64,000 bases of DNA from Afipia sp. Its GTDB lineage: Bacteria; Pseudomonadota; Alphaproteobacteria; Rhizobiales; Xanthobacteraceae. This document shows positions 34,577-42,909 of the stretch, piece after piece (the first letter of the stretch is position 1; every line of letters starts with the position of its first letter). A program made the position numbers and the translations under genes. Where the stretch lies: contig JAFKEQ010000001.1 in assembly GCA_017308575.1 (NCBI GenBank), positions 868,001 through 932,000 of the forward strand, written 5' to 3'. The notes below the pieces were generated by a model. The model saw nothing but the letters and a program-made list of their open reading frames with translations. It had not been told where the DNA came from and made no database searches.

Positions 34577-34651
34577 GGGCGCGTAGCTCAGCGGGAGAGC
34601 ACCTCGTTGACATCGAGGGGGTCACAGGTTCGATCCCTGTCGCGCCCACCA
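34577..34651 (+). tRNA. tRNA-Val (GAC)
   Basis: A complete cloverleaf: acceptor GGGCGCG/CGCGCCC, D-arm GCTC...GAGC, anticodon arm CCTCG-TTGACAT-CGAGG with anticodon GAC, T-arm ACAGG-TTCGATC-CCTGT, discriminator A and an encoded CCA. The 3' end is not duplicated nearby and there is no adjacent integrase. Confidence 0.95.
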
Positions 34652-34724
34652 TTTCCTCCTTCATCCATCATCGGTTCGGAACTCCTGGTGGCCTGCGGCG
34701 TTGCTTCTGCCGGAGGACGATCAC

Positions 34725-34937
34725 ATGCGGACTTTTCTCGGAATGGTGCTCGGCTGCCTGCTGACCATCGGTTTTGTTTACATTCACGACTCCATGGCGA
34801 CATCGACTGTGGCCAGCGGCGCGTCGGCCGGCTCGTCGCGTCAGATCGTGAACTGGGATGTTGCCGCCAGCGAGTGGGGACAGGTCAAGGACAATGTCCA
34901 CACGGCGTGGCTGAAGCTGACGGCCAACAACGGCTGA
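34725..34937 (+). CDS. Small membrane-anchored hypothetical protein
   Basis: A 70-residue protein with one N-terminal hydrophobic helix ('MRTFLGMVLGCLLTIGFVYIHD') and a short polar domain ('IVNWDVAASEWGQVKDNVHTAWLKLTAN'). The ATG at 34725 has GGAGG eight bases upstream. It is followed by a strong terminator. I recognise similar small proteins as common hypotheticals in this bacterial group but know no function. Confidence 0.75.
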   Translation: MRTFLGMVLGCLLTIGFVYIHDSMATSTVASGASAGSSRQIVNWDVAASEWGQVKDNVHTAWLKLTANNG

Positions 34938-34956
34938 GCAGTTGAAAAGCTTTGAT

Positions 34957-34989
34957 AAAAAAAAGCCCGGCAGGAATGCCGGGCTTTTT
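34957..34989. terminator. Bidirectional intrinsic terminator
   Basis: Stem AGCCCGGCA/TGCCGGGCT (34964-34985) is flanked by an A-tract on the left and TTTTT on the right, serving the small membrane protein gene and the convergent PHA-system gene. Confidence 0.85.
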
Positions 34990-35007
34990 GGTGACTCGGA
35001 AAGAAAA

Positions 35008-35331
35008 CTAGACGTCCGTCGTCTTCTTTTCGAGCATCCGGCCTGCCCGAGCCCGGATCGTGGCCTGGATGCCATGAGCCAGTCCCGCGAGCAGCCATGG
35101 CAGCAGGACTTCCAGCCGGACATGATCTTCTGCGACATCGATGGACCCGCTGACCCGCTGCTTCAACGCGGTCACCTGAAAGGCCAGCCGGTCGCCACTC
35201 CAGATCTCCTCGTTAACCTGGAAGATGTTCCCGTATTCGGAGCGGATGTTGCCGAGGCCAGCCTTCAGCCGGCGGACGGCTTCATCCTTGCCGAGCTTGT
35301 GCGGGATAGAAACGATGAAGGGTTGCGCCAC
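35008..35331 (-). CDS. Polyhydroxyalkanoic acid system family protein
   Basis: The start is set at the GTG at 35331, which gives 'MAQPFIVSIPHKLGKDEAVRRLKAGL', the N-terminus expected for the family often labelled PHA_gran_rgn; frames opening upstream add unrelated residues. 107 residues with 'GDRLAFQVTALKQRVSGSIDV' and 'VRLEVLLPWLLAGLAHGIQ'. The family is linked to PHA granules by name only in some species, and many carriers have it as a general conserved small protein; no PHA synthesis gene is nearby. Confidence 0.78.
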   Translation of the reverse strand: MAQPFIVSIPHKLGKDEAVRRLKAGLGNIRSEYGNIFQVNEEIWSGDRLAFQVTALKQRVSGSIDVAEDHVRLEVLLPWLLAGLAHGIQATIRARAGRMLEKKTTDV

Positions 35332-35495
35332 TGTCTTGTCCCGAATGATGCCGCCGCCGCGGAGCCAATGTGAACTATAGCAAATCGGCACCGGTTCTTT
35401 CCGGATTTGAACCGGCCCTTTGGCTGTTTTCTTTTCGTTAACGCTGAAGCAGCCTATCGCGTCCCGAACGGCGCTTCTCATGGTAGTTTTCAGCC

Positions 35496-35693
35496 ATGAT
35501 CCATCTGGTCACAGTCGCATCCGTGCTGGCGTCGAATACCGGTGTGCGCGCGCCATCGGTGATCGATACAACGGACGATTCCGCGACGAGTTACTGGGCG
35601 ACGAAGCTCAATATTTCGCCGGACGATCTCGCCGCTGCGATTCAAGAAGTGGGTCCGTCCGTCGCCGCCGTGCGGCGTCATCTCGGCAAATAG
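35496..35693 (+). CDS. DUF3606 domain-containing protein
   Basis: A 65-residue protein ending 'SYWATKLNISPDDLAAAIQEVGPSVAAVRRHLGK', the DUF3606 signature (helix, 'vs..eL..Av..vG.s...V...L'). The function is unknown; such proteins are often stress-induced in rhizobia. A good terminator hairpin lies directly downstream. Confidence 0.85.
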   Translation: MIHLVTVASVLASNTGVRAPSVIDTTDDSATSYWATKLNISPDDLAAAIQEVGPSVAAVRRHLGK

Positions 35694-35715
35694 CAGGACT
35701 TGATCCGAGCCAATG

Positions 35716-35744
35716 AAAAGGGCGCGATGATCGCGCCCCTTTCG
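35716..35744 (+). terminator. Intrinsic terminator after the DUF3606 gene
   Basis: GGGCGCG-ATGAT-CGCGCCC stem followed by CTTTC, preceded by AAAA, so it may also work for the convergent CsbD-like gene. Confidence 0.75.
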
Positions 35745-35766
35745 ATTTCGGCGTCGCCGGATGCCG

Positions 35767-36141
35767 TTACCGATAATAATAGTCGCGCAGATTGCGGCGG
35801 CGCGGCTGACGATTGAGCATCAGCGCCAGCGCAAACCCGACAGCACCAGCCACCAGCAGCGCGCCGATCGGCTGTTCGCGGACGGACGATGCAACAGCCC
35901 GGCTGCCGTCGCGATAAATCTCGGTGCCCTTGTCCATCGCATCCTTGGCGTAATCGCCTGCGGAATCGCTGATGTCACGCACCGCATCCTTGGCCTGCCC
36001 GTAAAGGTTCTGCACTGTTCCGGCGGCTTCGCGCGCGCGCCCCGAGGCTTCCGTCGACGCATCGCCCGTCGCGCGGCCGAATGCGCCTTCCACCTTGCCC
36101 GCGGCATCCTTGGCGGCGCCTGTGATCCGATCCTTGTCCAT
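35767..36141 (-). CDS. CsbD-like stress protein with a C-terminal membrane segment
   Basis: 'MDKDRITGAAKDAAGKVEGAFGRATGD' is the CsbD-family start (a stress protein pattern), followed by an amphipathic helical section with Ala/Asp/Gly periodicity, then a DUF883-like tail 'VREQPIGALLVAGAVGFALALML' that would anchor it in the membrane, and a basic end 'RQPRRRNLRDYYYR'. 124 residues. The ATG at 36141 is preceded by GGAGAA. An EcfG-like promoter lies upstream. Confidence 0.83.
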   Translation of the reverse strand: MDKDRITGAAKDAAGKVEGAFGRATGDASTEASGRAREAAGTVQNLYGQAKDAVRDISDSAGDYAKDAMDKGTEIYRDGSRAVASSVREQPIGALLVAGAVGFALALMLNRQPRRRNLRDYYYR

Positions 36142-36171
36142 CGTCGTGTTCTCCAGAAATGACGGAGCTAC

Positions 36172-36196
36172 AACCGCCTGACCGCTCTGGGGTTCC
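36172..36196 (-). promoter_or_regulatory. EcfG-like general stress promoter for the CsbD-like gene
   Basis: On the minus strand GGAAC (36196-36192) and GGTT (36175-36172) are 16 bases apart; the EcfG consensus is GGAAC-N16/17-CGTT, so this matches in all but one base. It sits about 31 bases upstream of the gene start. Confidence 0.5.
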
Positions 36197-36224
36197 GCCG
36201 CAGGAGTGAAAATGCCGGGAGTGG

Positions 36225-36249
36225 CGAACGATCCGCGCGCTGGGCCGTT
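36225..36249 (+). promoter_or_regulatory. EcfG-like general stress promoter for the DUF2171 gene
   Basis: CGAAC (36225-36229) and CGTT (36246-36249) are 16 bases apart, one mismatch from GGAAC-N16/17-CGTT, and 26 bases upstream of the ATG at 36275. Confidence 0.5.
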
Positions 36250-36274
36250 AACACGCATCCAAAAGGAGGCTCGC

Positions 36275-36505
36275 ATGACAGACGTATCGAAAATCAAGGA
36301 ACATATGGATGTGATCGATTCCACCGGCAAGAACATCGGCCAGGTCGATCACATGGATGGCAGCGACAAGATCAAGCTCACCAAGAGCAGTTCGCCCGAT
36401 GGGAAGCATCACTTCGTTCCGGTGGCGTGGATCGATCACGTCGATACCCATGTCCACCTGAAGAAACCGGTCAACGACATCAGCGCATTGCAGGCTGCGT
36501 CGTAA
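36275..36505 (+). CDS. DUF2171 domain-containing protein
   Basis: A 76-residue PRC-barrel-like small protein: 'IKEHMDVIDSTGKNIGQVDHMDGSDKIKLTKSS' and 'HHFVPVAWIDHVDTHVHL'. The ATG at 36275 has a strong AAAAGGAGG. The family is common in stress-linked loci of alphaproteobacteria; its function is not known. It is divergent from the CsbD-like gene and followed by a terminator. Confidence 0.87.
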   Translation: MTDVSKIKEHMDVIDSTGKNIGQVDHMDGSDKIKLTKSSSPDGKHHFVPVAWIDHVDTHVHLKKPVNDISALQAAS

Positions 36506-36520
36506 GATCGGCGTGAATGC

Positions 36521-36552
36521 AAAAAGGCCCGCGCATCGTGCGGGCCTTTTCG
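36521..36552 (+). terminator. Intrinsic terminator after the DUF2171 gene
   Basis: AAAAGGCCCGCGCATCGTGC... forms a stem GGCCCGC/GCGGGCC flanked by A5 and T4. Confidence 0.85.
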
Positions 36553-36574
36553 TTTGGAAAATGCATGCGGTGGG

Positions 36575-37399
36575 TCAGCTCTTGATGAAGGCGAGTAGAT
36601 CGGCGTTGATGGTTTCGGCTTCCGTGGTGGGCATGCCGTGCGGAAAGCCTTTGTAGGTTTTGAGCGTGCCGTTCTTCAGCAGCTTGGCGCTCAGCGGCCC
36701 TGAATCCGCGTAAGGCACGATCTGATCGTCGTCGCCGTGCATCACGAGGACTGGCACCGTGATCTTCTTCAGGTCCTCGGTAAAATCGGTCTGCGAGAAA
36801 GCGACGATGCCGTCATAGTGGGCTTTCGCGCCGCCCATCATGCCCTGACGCCACCAGTTCTGAATGATGCCTTCGGACGGCTTCGCGCCGGGCCGGTTGT
36901 AGCCGTAGAACGGGCCGGCCGGCAGATCGCGGTAGAACTGCGCACGGTTGGTGGCGACCTGTGCCTGCAATCCGTCGAACACGTCCTTGGGCAGGCCGCC
37001 GGGATTGGATTCCGTTTTCACCATCAGCGGCGGAACGGCGGCTATGATCGCCGCTTTCGCGACACGGCTTTCGCCATGGCGCGCGATGTAATGCACGACT
37101 TCGCCGCCTCCGGTGGAGTGGCCGATATGGACCGCATTCTTCAGGTCGAGATGCGCCGTCAATGCGGCGAGGTCGTCGGCATAGTGATCCATGTCGTGAC
37201 CCTCGGCGCCCTGGCTCGAGCGGCCATGGCCGCGGCGGTCATGAGCGATGACGCGAAAGCCTTTTCCGAGAAAGAAAAGCATCTGCGTATCCCAGTCGTC
37301 GGCGGAAAGCGGCCATCCGTGACTGAAGACGATGGGCTGTCCGGCGCCCCAATCCTTGTAAAAAATCTCGGTGCCGTCTTTGACTTTAATGGATGGCAT
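36575..37399 (-). CDS. Alpha/beta hydrolase, non-heme chloroperoxidase-like
   Basis: A 274-residue alpha/beta hydrolase of the cofactor-free haloperoxidase/esterase type: '[26 protein letters not shown]', nucleophile elbow '[10 protein letters not shown]' with Ser, '[11 protein letters not shown]' with the acid, and 'FPHGMPTT' with His. The ATG at 37399 is used. Family members are usually esterases or perhydrolases in vivo. It lies beside wrbA and pirin on the same strand but is separated by 189 bases and a terminator. Confidence 0.88.
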   Translation of the reverse strand: MPSIKVKDGTEIFYKDWGAGQPIVFSHGWPLSADDWDTQMLFFLGKGFRVIAHDRRGHGRSSQGAEGHDMDHYADDLAALTAHLDLKNAVHIGHSTGGGEVVHYIARHGESRVAKAAIIAAVPPLMVKTESNPGGLPKDVFDGLQAQVATNRAQFYRDLPAGPFYGYNRPGAKPSEGIIQNWWRQGMMGGAKAHYDGIVAFSQTDFTEDLKKITVPVLVMHGDDDQIVPYADSGPLSAKLLKNGTLKTYKGFPHGMPTTEAETINADLLAFIKS

Positions 37400-37542
37400 C
37401 TGAAACGCTCCCTGTGTGAAAGACTTCAGCAATCCCGGCGCGTAACCTTAGTTGGTTCTCGTGGCATTTGCGCGACCGCCATTGGTCTACAGCCTGCGCA
37501 TGTATCGTACCGATCCTGATCGCATCGTAATCATTCGTGCGC

Positions 37543-37576
37543 AAAGAAAACGACGGCGCTGTTGCCAGCGCCGCCG
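37543..37576 (-). terminator. Intrinsic terminator after wrbA
   Basis: On the minus strand GGCGGCGCTG-GCAA-CAGCGCCGTC is followed by GTTTTCTTT. Confidence 0.75.
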
Positions 37577-37588
37577 CTTGAGGCTGCG

Positions 37589-38188
37589 TCAGCCGTGCAG
37601 CTTCTTCGCTGTCTCTGCGATGGTCCTGCCTTGATAGCGTGCGCCGGCGAGTTCGTTGGCGCTCGGCTGGCGGCTGCCGTCACCATCGGCGATGGTGGTC
37701 GCGCCATAGGGCGAGCCGCCGGTGACTTCCTTGACGCCCATCTGTCCGGCGAAGCCGTAGTTAAGGCCGACCACGACCATGCCGAAGTGCAGCAGGTTGG
37801 TGATGATCGAGAACAGCGTGGTTTCCTGCCCGCCATGTTGCGTAGCGGTCGATGTGAATGCACCACCGACCTTGCCGTGCAGCGCGCCCTTGGCCCACAG
37901 GCCACCGGCCTGATCGAGGAAGTTCGCCATCTGCGACGACATGCGGCCGAACCGCGTACCGGTACCGACAATGATCGCATCATAGTTGGCGAGGTCCTCG
38001 ACCTTGGCGACGGGCGCGGCCTGATCGAGCTTGAAGTGTGCGTTCTTCGCGACCTCTGCCGGCACCAGTTCAGGCACGCGCTTGATGTCGACGGTGGCTC
38101 CGGTTTCGCGCGCACCTTCCGCGACGGCGTTCGCCATCGCCTCGATGTGCCCGTAAGTGGAGTAGTAAAGAACGAGAACCTTGGCCAT
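37589..38188 (-). CDS. wrbA: NAD(P)H:quinone oxidoreductase WrbA
   Basis: WrbA reduces quinones by two electrons, avoiding semiquinone radicals. The flavodoxin-like FMN site is seen in '[19 protein letters not shown]' and '[19 protein letters not shown]', with '[15 protein letters not shown]' and '[20 protein letters not shown]' typical of WrbA. 199 residues from the ATG at 38188 with an AAAGGAGG upstream. It follows the pirin gene with a 56-base spacer, so the two probably form an operon under the divergent LysR. Confidence 0.94.
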   Translation of the reverse strand: MAKVLVLYYSTYGHIEAMANAVAEGARETGATVDIKRVPELVPAEVAKNAHFKLDQAAPVAKVEDLANYDAIIVGTGTRFGRMSSQMANFLDQAGGLWAKGALHGKVGGAFTSTATQHGGQETTLFSIITNLLHFGMVVVGLNYGFAGQMGVKEVTGGSPYGATTIADGDGSRQPSANELAGARYQGRTIAETAKKLHG

Positions 38189-38244
38189 GACGGCCTCCTT
38201 TGAGTTTGTAGGATCGGATTGGGACAAGAGGGAGTGGGTGCGGC

Positions 38245-38943
38245 TTACGCCGCATCCACCAGCACGATTTCGGTGTCTTCCAGCGCGGTGACCTTCACCG
38301 CGGATTCCTGCTCCACGGCGACGCCGTCCCGCGCATTGGCGCGGACGCCGTTGACCTCGATGGCGCCTGTCGCGGGCACGAGATAGCCGTAACGCTTCGC
38401 GTCGATCGCATATTCGGCGCTCTCGCCCGCCTTCAGCTTGGTGGCGAGCACACGCGCGTCGGCGCGGATCGGCAGCGCGTCATTATCGGCCGCAAAGCCG
38501 CTGGCGATGGTGACGAACTTGCCGGAGCGGTCCGCCTTCGGAAACGGCTTGGCGCCCCAGGTCGGCTGTCCGCCAGCCTGTGTCGGCACGATCCAGATCT
38601 GGAAGATCTTGGTCGTCACCGGCTCGAGGTTGTACTCGGAGTGACGGATGCCCGAACCCGCGCTCATCACCTGCACGTCACCGGCTTCGGTCCGTCCGGT
38701 GTTGCCGAGCGAATCCTGATGGGTGATCGCGCCTTCGCGGACGAAGGTGATGATCTCCATGTTGGCGTGCGGATGAGCCGGGAAGCCGGTGTTCGGCGCG
38801 ATTTCGTCGTCGTTCCAGACACGCAGGTTGCCGTGACTGATGTTGGCGGGGTTGTGATAGCTGCCGAACGAGAAGTGGTGCCTGGCCTTGAGCCAGCCGT
38901 GGTCGGCGCTGCCGAGATGATTGAAGGGGCGAAGCTCGATCAT
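38245..38943 (-). CDS. Pirin family protein (YhaK-type quercetinase-like cupin)
   Basis: A bicupin of 232 residues. The N-terminal cupin holds the iron ligands in '[26 protein letters not shown]' (three His) and the Glu in '[11 protein letters not shown]'. Proteins of this type oxidise quercetin in vitro or act as redox sensors. It is followed by wrbA and is divergent from a LysR gene, the arrangement of an electrophile or quinone response unit. Confidence 0.9.
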   Translation of the reverse strand: MIELRPFNHLGSADHGWLKARHHFSFGSYHNPANISHGNLRVWNDDEIAPNTGFPAHPHANMEIITFVREGAITHQDSLGNTGRTEAGDVQVMSAGSGIRHSEYNLEPVTTKIFQIWIVPTQAGGQPTWGAKPFPKADRSGKFVTIASGFAADNDALPIRADARVLATKLKAGESAEYAIDAKRYGYLVPATGAIEVNGVRANARDGVAVEQESAVKVTALEDTEIVLVDAA

Positions 38944-39006
38944 GATGATGCTCCTTGGTGAACATTGGATGGGCTATGGATAAGCGCTGCCGGATGATGC
39001 ATAAAT

Positions 39007-39032
39007 AGAAACTATCGAAACTCATTGTTTCT
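39007..39032. promoter_or_regulatory. Inverted repeat in the pirin/LysR divergent promoter
   Basis: AGAAAC (39007-39012) and GTTTCT (39027-39032) form an inverted repeat with a 14-base spacer; the first half also lies in a small palindrome ATAGAAACTAT (39005-39015). It is a candidate operator for the divergent LysR protein. Confidence 0.5.
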
Positions 39033-39059
39033 TATTTTGCCCTCATGGGGAGATGGCCG

Positions 39060-39977
39060 ATGTCGAAACTTCCGGACTTCGAGGCGCTGGCGATCTTCGC
39101 CAAGGTGGTGGAGATGCGCTCCTTTGCCGGAGCGGCGAGCGAATTGGCGCTGTCGAAAGCCACTGTTTCAAAAGCCGTCAGCCGGCTGGAAGAGCGGCTG
39201 GGGGCGCGGCTGTTCAATCGCACCTCGCGGCAACTGGCGCTCACCGATGCGGGGCAGAAACTGGCGGAGCGCGCCACGCGGCTTTTGATGGACGGTGAGG
39301 CCGCGGAGAACGAGGCACTGGCGCAGTCGGCGACGCCGCGTGGCCTGGTGCGGCTTGCGGTGCCGATGACCTTCGGAGTGAAAGTCATCGGCCCGCTGTT
39401 GCCGGAATTCCTGCGCACCTATCCGGAAGTCTCCATCGATCTTCATCTCAGCGATGCGACGGTCGATCTGATCGGCGACGGTTTCGATGCCGGCGTGCGC
39501 ATCGCGCGTCTGCCGGATTCATCGCTGGTGGCGCGCAGGCTGTGCGGCGTGCGGCGTTACACCGTCGCGGCGCCGTCCTACCTGAAGGCATATGGACGGC
39601 CCACGCATCCGATGCATCTCGCCCAGCACAAGTGTTTCGGCTACGCCTATCTCTCGACGCCCGGTGTCTGGCACTACGTCAATGCGGCGGGCGAGCAGGC
39701 GACGGTGCGGCCGTCAGGGCAACTGCGCGTCAACAATGGCGAAGCCACCATGCCGGCGCTGCTGGCCGGACTCGGCATCGCCGATCTGCCGGATTTCATC
39801 GTCGACGAGGCGATCGCGTCAAGACAGCTCGAAGTCATTCTGAAAGACTGGAAGCAGCCGGAAGGCGCGGTACATCTGGTGATGCCGCCCGGTGGCCCCC
39901 GGCCCGCGCGTGTCGAGGCGCTGGCGGATTATCTCGCCGCGAAGCTCGGCCGCACCAGGCGCGCAAGCCGATCGTAA
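39060..39977 (+). CDS. LysR family transcriptional regulator
   Basis: A 305-residue LysR protein: 'FEALAIFAKVVEMRSFAGAASELALSKATVSKAVSRLEERLGARLFNRTSRQLALTDAG' is the DNA-binding region and the C-terminal part is the effector domain. The start at 39060 has GGGGAG at good spacing. It is divergent from the pirin-wrbA unit and probably controls it in response to quinones or other electrophiles. Confidence 0.9.
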   Translation: MSKLPDFEALAIFAKVVEMRSFAGAASELALSKATVSKAVSRLEERLGARLFNRTSRQLALTDAGQKLAERATRLLMDGEAAENEALAQSATPRGLVRLAVPMTFGVKVIGPLLPEFLRTYPEVSIDLHLSDATVDLIGDGFDAGVRIARLPDSSLVARRLCGVRRYTVAAPSYLKAYGRPTHPMHLAQHKCFGYAYLSTPGVWHYVNAAGEQATVRPSGQLRVNNGEATMPALLAGLGIADLPDFIVDEAIASRQLEVILKDWKQPEGAVHLVMPPGGPRPARVEALADYLAAKLGRTRRASRS

Positions 39978-40041
39978 GATTGGTGCGACGACGGCGGCGG
40001 TCGTCATGCAACGCCGCCGCCATCGCGTGAAAAAATGGCGC

Positions 40042-40446
40042 TTACTTGACCTTGCCCATGTCCTTGAGCACTTCATTGGCCGCCTTGAAGGCATCGAGGC
40101 CCGCCGGAATGCCGCAATAGACGGTGGCGTGAAGCAGCACTTCCTTGATCTCGTCCACGGTCACGCCGTTGTTGATCGCGCCGCGCGTGTGCAGCTTGAT
40201 TTCCGGCGAGCGGTTCAGCGCCGTCAGCATGGCGAGATTGAGCATGCTGCGGGTCTTGCGGTCGAGGCCCGGACGGCCCCAGGCGTAGCCCCAGCACCAT
40301 TCGGTGGTGATGTGCTGGAACGCCATGGTGAACTCGTTGGCCGACTGCAGCGACTTGTCGACATATTCCGAGCCGAGCACTTCGCGCCGCGAGGACAGAC
40401 CGAGGTCGAACATACCGCCGAGGGTGATTTTCTGATCGTAGCTCAT
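40042..40446 (-). CDS. pcaC: 4-carboxymuconolactone decarboxylase
   Basis: PcaC acts in the protocatechuate branch of the beta-ketoadipate pathway. The 134-residue protein keeps the family pattern: 'FNEFTMAFQHITTEWCWGYAWGRPGLDRKTRSMLNLAMLTALNRSPEIKLHTRGAINNGVT'-type core (key residues Trp-Gly, Arg-Ser, His-Arg-Gly-Ala) and 'EVLLHATVYCGIPAGLDAF'. It stands apart from other pca genes here; it precedes an ABC transporter on the same strand, so it may serve a neighbouring aromatic uptake route. Confidence 0.86.
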   Translation of the reverse strand: MSYDQKITLGGMFDLGLSSRREVLGSEYVDKSLQSANEFTMAFQHITTEWCWGYAWGRPGLDRKTRSMLNLAMLTALNRSPEIKLHTRGAINNGVTVDEIKEVLLHATVYCGIPAGLDAFKAANEVLKDMGKVK

Positions 40447-40499
40447 GGACGCTCCGTTGATGGTGTGATGGTTGAGTGTGACAGGTTATCCGAGGACGG

Positions 40500-41219
40500 T
40501 CATATGCCGAGATAGGCGGCCCTGACAGCGGGATTTTCGTTGAGATCGGCGGCGGAACCTTCCAGCGTGATGCGGCCGCTTTCCAGCACATAGCCGCGTG
40601 TCGCGACGTCGAGCGCCAGTCCGACATTCTGTTCGACCAGCAGGATGGATGTGCCACGGCTGTGAATCTGCACGAAGGCGTCGTGCATTTCCTCCACCAC
40701 TTTCGGCGCGAGGCCATGGCTCGGCTCGTCCAGCAGCAGCAGTTTCGGCTTCAGCATCAGCGCGCGGCCGACCGCGACCATCTGCTGCTCGCCGCCCGAA
40801 AGCGTTCCGGCCAGCTGCTCGCGACGTTCAAGGAGACGCGGGAACAGCGTGAAGACGTCCTGCATGCGCGCCGGAAGATCGGATGCCGTGCGTGCGGTGA
40901 AGGCGCCGAGCAGCAGGTTTTCCTCCACGGTCATGTCCGGGAAAATCTGGCGGCCTTCCGGCACATGCGCGATGCCAAGCGACGGCGTCTCGAACGACGA
41001 GCGTGTCATCAGGTCGGTGCCGGCAAAGCGCAGCGTGCCGCTCACCCGCGGCACCAGCCGCGAGATGGAGCGCAGGATGGTGCTCTTGCCCGCGGTGTTG
41101 GCGCCGATGATGCAGACGAACTCGCCTTCGCAGACGGTGAGGTCGACGCCGTGCAGAACTTCGACCTCGGTGTAGCCGGCCTTCAGGCCGCGAATTTCGA
41201 GCAGCGGAGCGGCGCTCAT
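40500..41219 (-). CDS. livF: Branched-chain amino acid-type ABC transporter ATP-binding protein LivF
   Basis: The 239-residue ATPase of the HAAT transporter family has Walker A 'GANTAGKST', Q-loop 'VPEGRQIFP', signature 'LSGGEQQMVAVGRAL', Walker B 'LLLLDEPSHGL' and switch His replaced by Gln ('LLVEQNVG'), usual for LivF. Its ATG overlaps the livG stop as ATGA. It is the last gene of the livKHMGF unit transcribed leftwards from 45011. Confidence 0.93.
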   Translation of the reverse strand: MSAAPLLEIRGLKAGYTEVEVLHGVDLTVCEGEFVCIIGANTAGKSTILRSISRLVPRVSGTLRFAGTDLMTRSSFETPSLGIAHVPEGRQIFPDMTVEENLLLGAFTARTASDLPARMQDVFTLFPRLLERREQLAGTLSGGEQQMVAVGRALMLKPKLLLLDEPSHGLAPKVVEEMHDAFVQIHSRGTSILLVEQNVGLALDVATRGYVLESGRITLEGSAADLNENPAVRAAYLGI

Positions 41220-41941
41220 TGATGTTTCTCCATCGAGCGGCCGAGATAGGCTTCCACCACCTGCGGATCGTTGGCGATCTGCTGTGGCGTGCCGTCGGCC
41301 AGCAGGCGGCCGAAGTTCAGCACCAGGATGCGGTCGCAGATGGTCATGATGGCGCGCATGTGATGCTCGACCACCAGCAGCGTGATGCCGTCGTCGCGCA
41401 GCGAGCGAATCAGGTCCATGATCTCCTGCATCTCGACCGGATTGAGCGCGGCCATCACCTCGTCGAGCAGCAGGACCTTGGGACCGGTGCATAGCGCGCG
41501 TGCCAGTTCGATGCGGGCGCGTTCGGGAAATGACAGCGTGCCCGCCTGCTTCTGCGCGATCGCTTTCAGACCGACGCGGTCGAGGCACTTCAGGGCTTCG
41601 TCGCGCGCCGCATCGACGTCGTGACGAAGAAGCCCCGCGGTCAGCACGTTGTCCAGCACCGTGCTCTCGCCGAACAGCGCGACGTTCTGGAACGTCTTGG
41701 TCATGCCGAGCGCCGCGATCCTGTGCGGCTTCAGTCCGGCGAGCGGCTGGCCGTCGAGCAGCACCGATCCCTTGTCGGGACGGATCAGTCCGACCAGCGT
41801 GCTGAAGAATGTCGTCTTGCCCGCGCCGTTCGGTCCGATCAGGCCGATGATCTGGCCCTTCGGAACGGAGAACGTCACGTCGGACAGCGCCTGCAGGCCG
41901 CCGAAGCGTTTCGAGATGCCGCGGACATCGAGAATGGTCAT
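41216..41941 (-). CDS. livG: Branched-chain amino acid-type ABC transporter ATP-binding protein LivG
   Basis: The second ATPase of the transporter, 241 residues. Walker A is 'GPNGAGKTT', Walker B 'KVLLLDEVMAAL', switch His in 'LLVVEHHMRAIM'. The signature motif is atypical: the LSxGQ position reads 'LSFPERARIELARAL', with Pro-Glu-Arg in place of Gly-Gln/Glu. I recall similar variants in this subfamily in related bacteria, so it is probably functional. Overlaps livM and livF by ATGA. Confidence 0.9.
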   Translation of the reverse strand: MTILDVRGISKRFGGLQALSDVTFSVPKGQIIGLIGPNGAGKTTFFSTLVGLIRPDKGSVLLDGQPLAGLKPHRIAALGMTKTFQNVALFGESTVLDNVLTAGLLRHDVDAARDEALKCLDRVGLKAIAQKQAGTLSFPERARIELARALCTGPKVLLLDEVMAALNPVEMQEIMDLIRSLRDDGITLLVVEHHMRAIMTICDRILVLNFGRLLADGTPQQIANDPQVVEAYLGRSMEKHQ

Positions 41942-42909
41942 GACGAGGCTCCGCCGGTCAGTTTTGCGCGAAGCTGTTCGAACACGGTGATGAAGCCGCG
42001 CGGACGCCACAGGATGACAGCGATCAGGATTATGCCGAACACGAGCTGGGAAAGACCCGCCGCGCTCGATGACAGCCAGTCGTTCATCAGTTCTTCCAGC
42101 GGAATGATGAAGAACGCACCGAGGATCGGTCCGGCTGCGGTGCCGATGCCGCCGAGAATGGCGATCAGCGCGACGCGGATCGAGATAGCCGAGGCGCTGA
42201 ACACGGTGTCCGGATCGAAGAACACCGCGACCTGTGCATAGAGCGTGCCGAGCATCGCCATCAGCGTGCCGGAAATGATCGCGGCCTGCAGCTTCACCCG
42301 TGTGGTGTCGATGCCGATCACTTCGGCCGCCTGCGGATTTTCCTTGATGGCGCGCAGGCGATAGCCCATCGCGCCGCGCCGGATGACTTCGAAGACCACG
42401 GTGGTGATGACGACCGCGGCGAGCGCGATATAGGTGTGGGGCAGCAGGAGCTTGAACGAGTAGTTGGCGAAGTTCGGCGCCGAGAATGGCACCGAGATTC
42501 CGCCCGGTCCGCCGGTGAGCGAGGCCCAGACGTTGCCGATTACGCGCATCACTTCGCCGAAGGCGAGGGTCGCCAGCGCGAAGTAGTGGCCCTGCAGCCG
42601 CATGGTCGGAATGGCGATAATGAATGCGGCGAGACCGCCGAGCACGCCGCCTGCCAGCATGCCGAGCCACGGCGAGACGCCGAACTTGAGCAGCAGGATC
42701 GTCGACGTGTATGCGCCGATGCCGAAGAACGCGGCGTGGCCGAGCGAGGTCTGGTTGGCGAGGCCGCCGATGATGTTCCAGCTTTGCGCCATCGCCGCGA
42801 ACAGCAGCGTGAAGGTGAGCACGCGAATCCAGTAGCCGCGCGGATCGAGCGTCAGCGGCAGCAGGCACGCGGCCGCGAGAACAATGGCGAGAATGATCCA
42901 GCGCTTCAT
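41938..42909 (-). CDS. livM: Branched-chain amino acid-type ABC transporter permease LivM
   Basis: A 323-residue permease with about nine helices and the LivM pattern 'WNIIGGLANQTSLGHAAFFGIGAYTSTILL', 'GHYFALATLAFGEVMRVI' and 'GYRLRAIKENPQAAEVIGID' (the coupling loop to the ATPases). ATGA overlaps with livH and livG show the operon is tightly coupled. Confidence 0.93.
   Translation of the reverse strand: MKRWIILAIVLAAACLLPLTLDPRGYWIRVLTFTLLFAAMAQSWNIIGGLANQTSLGHAAFFGIGAYTSTILLLKFGVSPWLGMLAGGVLGGLAAFIIAIPTMRLQGHYFALATLAFGEVMRVIGNVWASLTGGPGGISVPFSAPNFANYSFKLLLPHTYIALAAVVITTVVFEVIRRGAMGYRLRAIKENPQAAEVIGIDTTRVKLQAAIISGTLMAMLGTLYAQVAVFFDPDTVFSASAISIRVALIAILGGIGTAAGPILGAFFIIPLEELMNDWLSSSAAGLSQLVFGIILIAVILWRPRGFITVFEQLRAKLTGGASS

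Noticed and set aside
34577..34651. tRNA-Val as an integration site for a mobile element
   Set aside because: No integrase, no duplicated tRNA 3' end and ordinary flanking genes.
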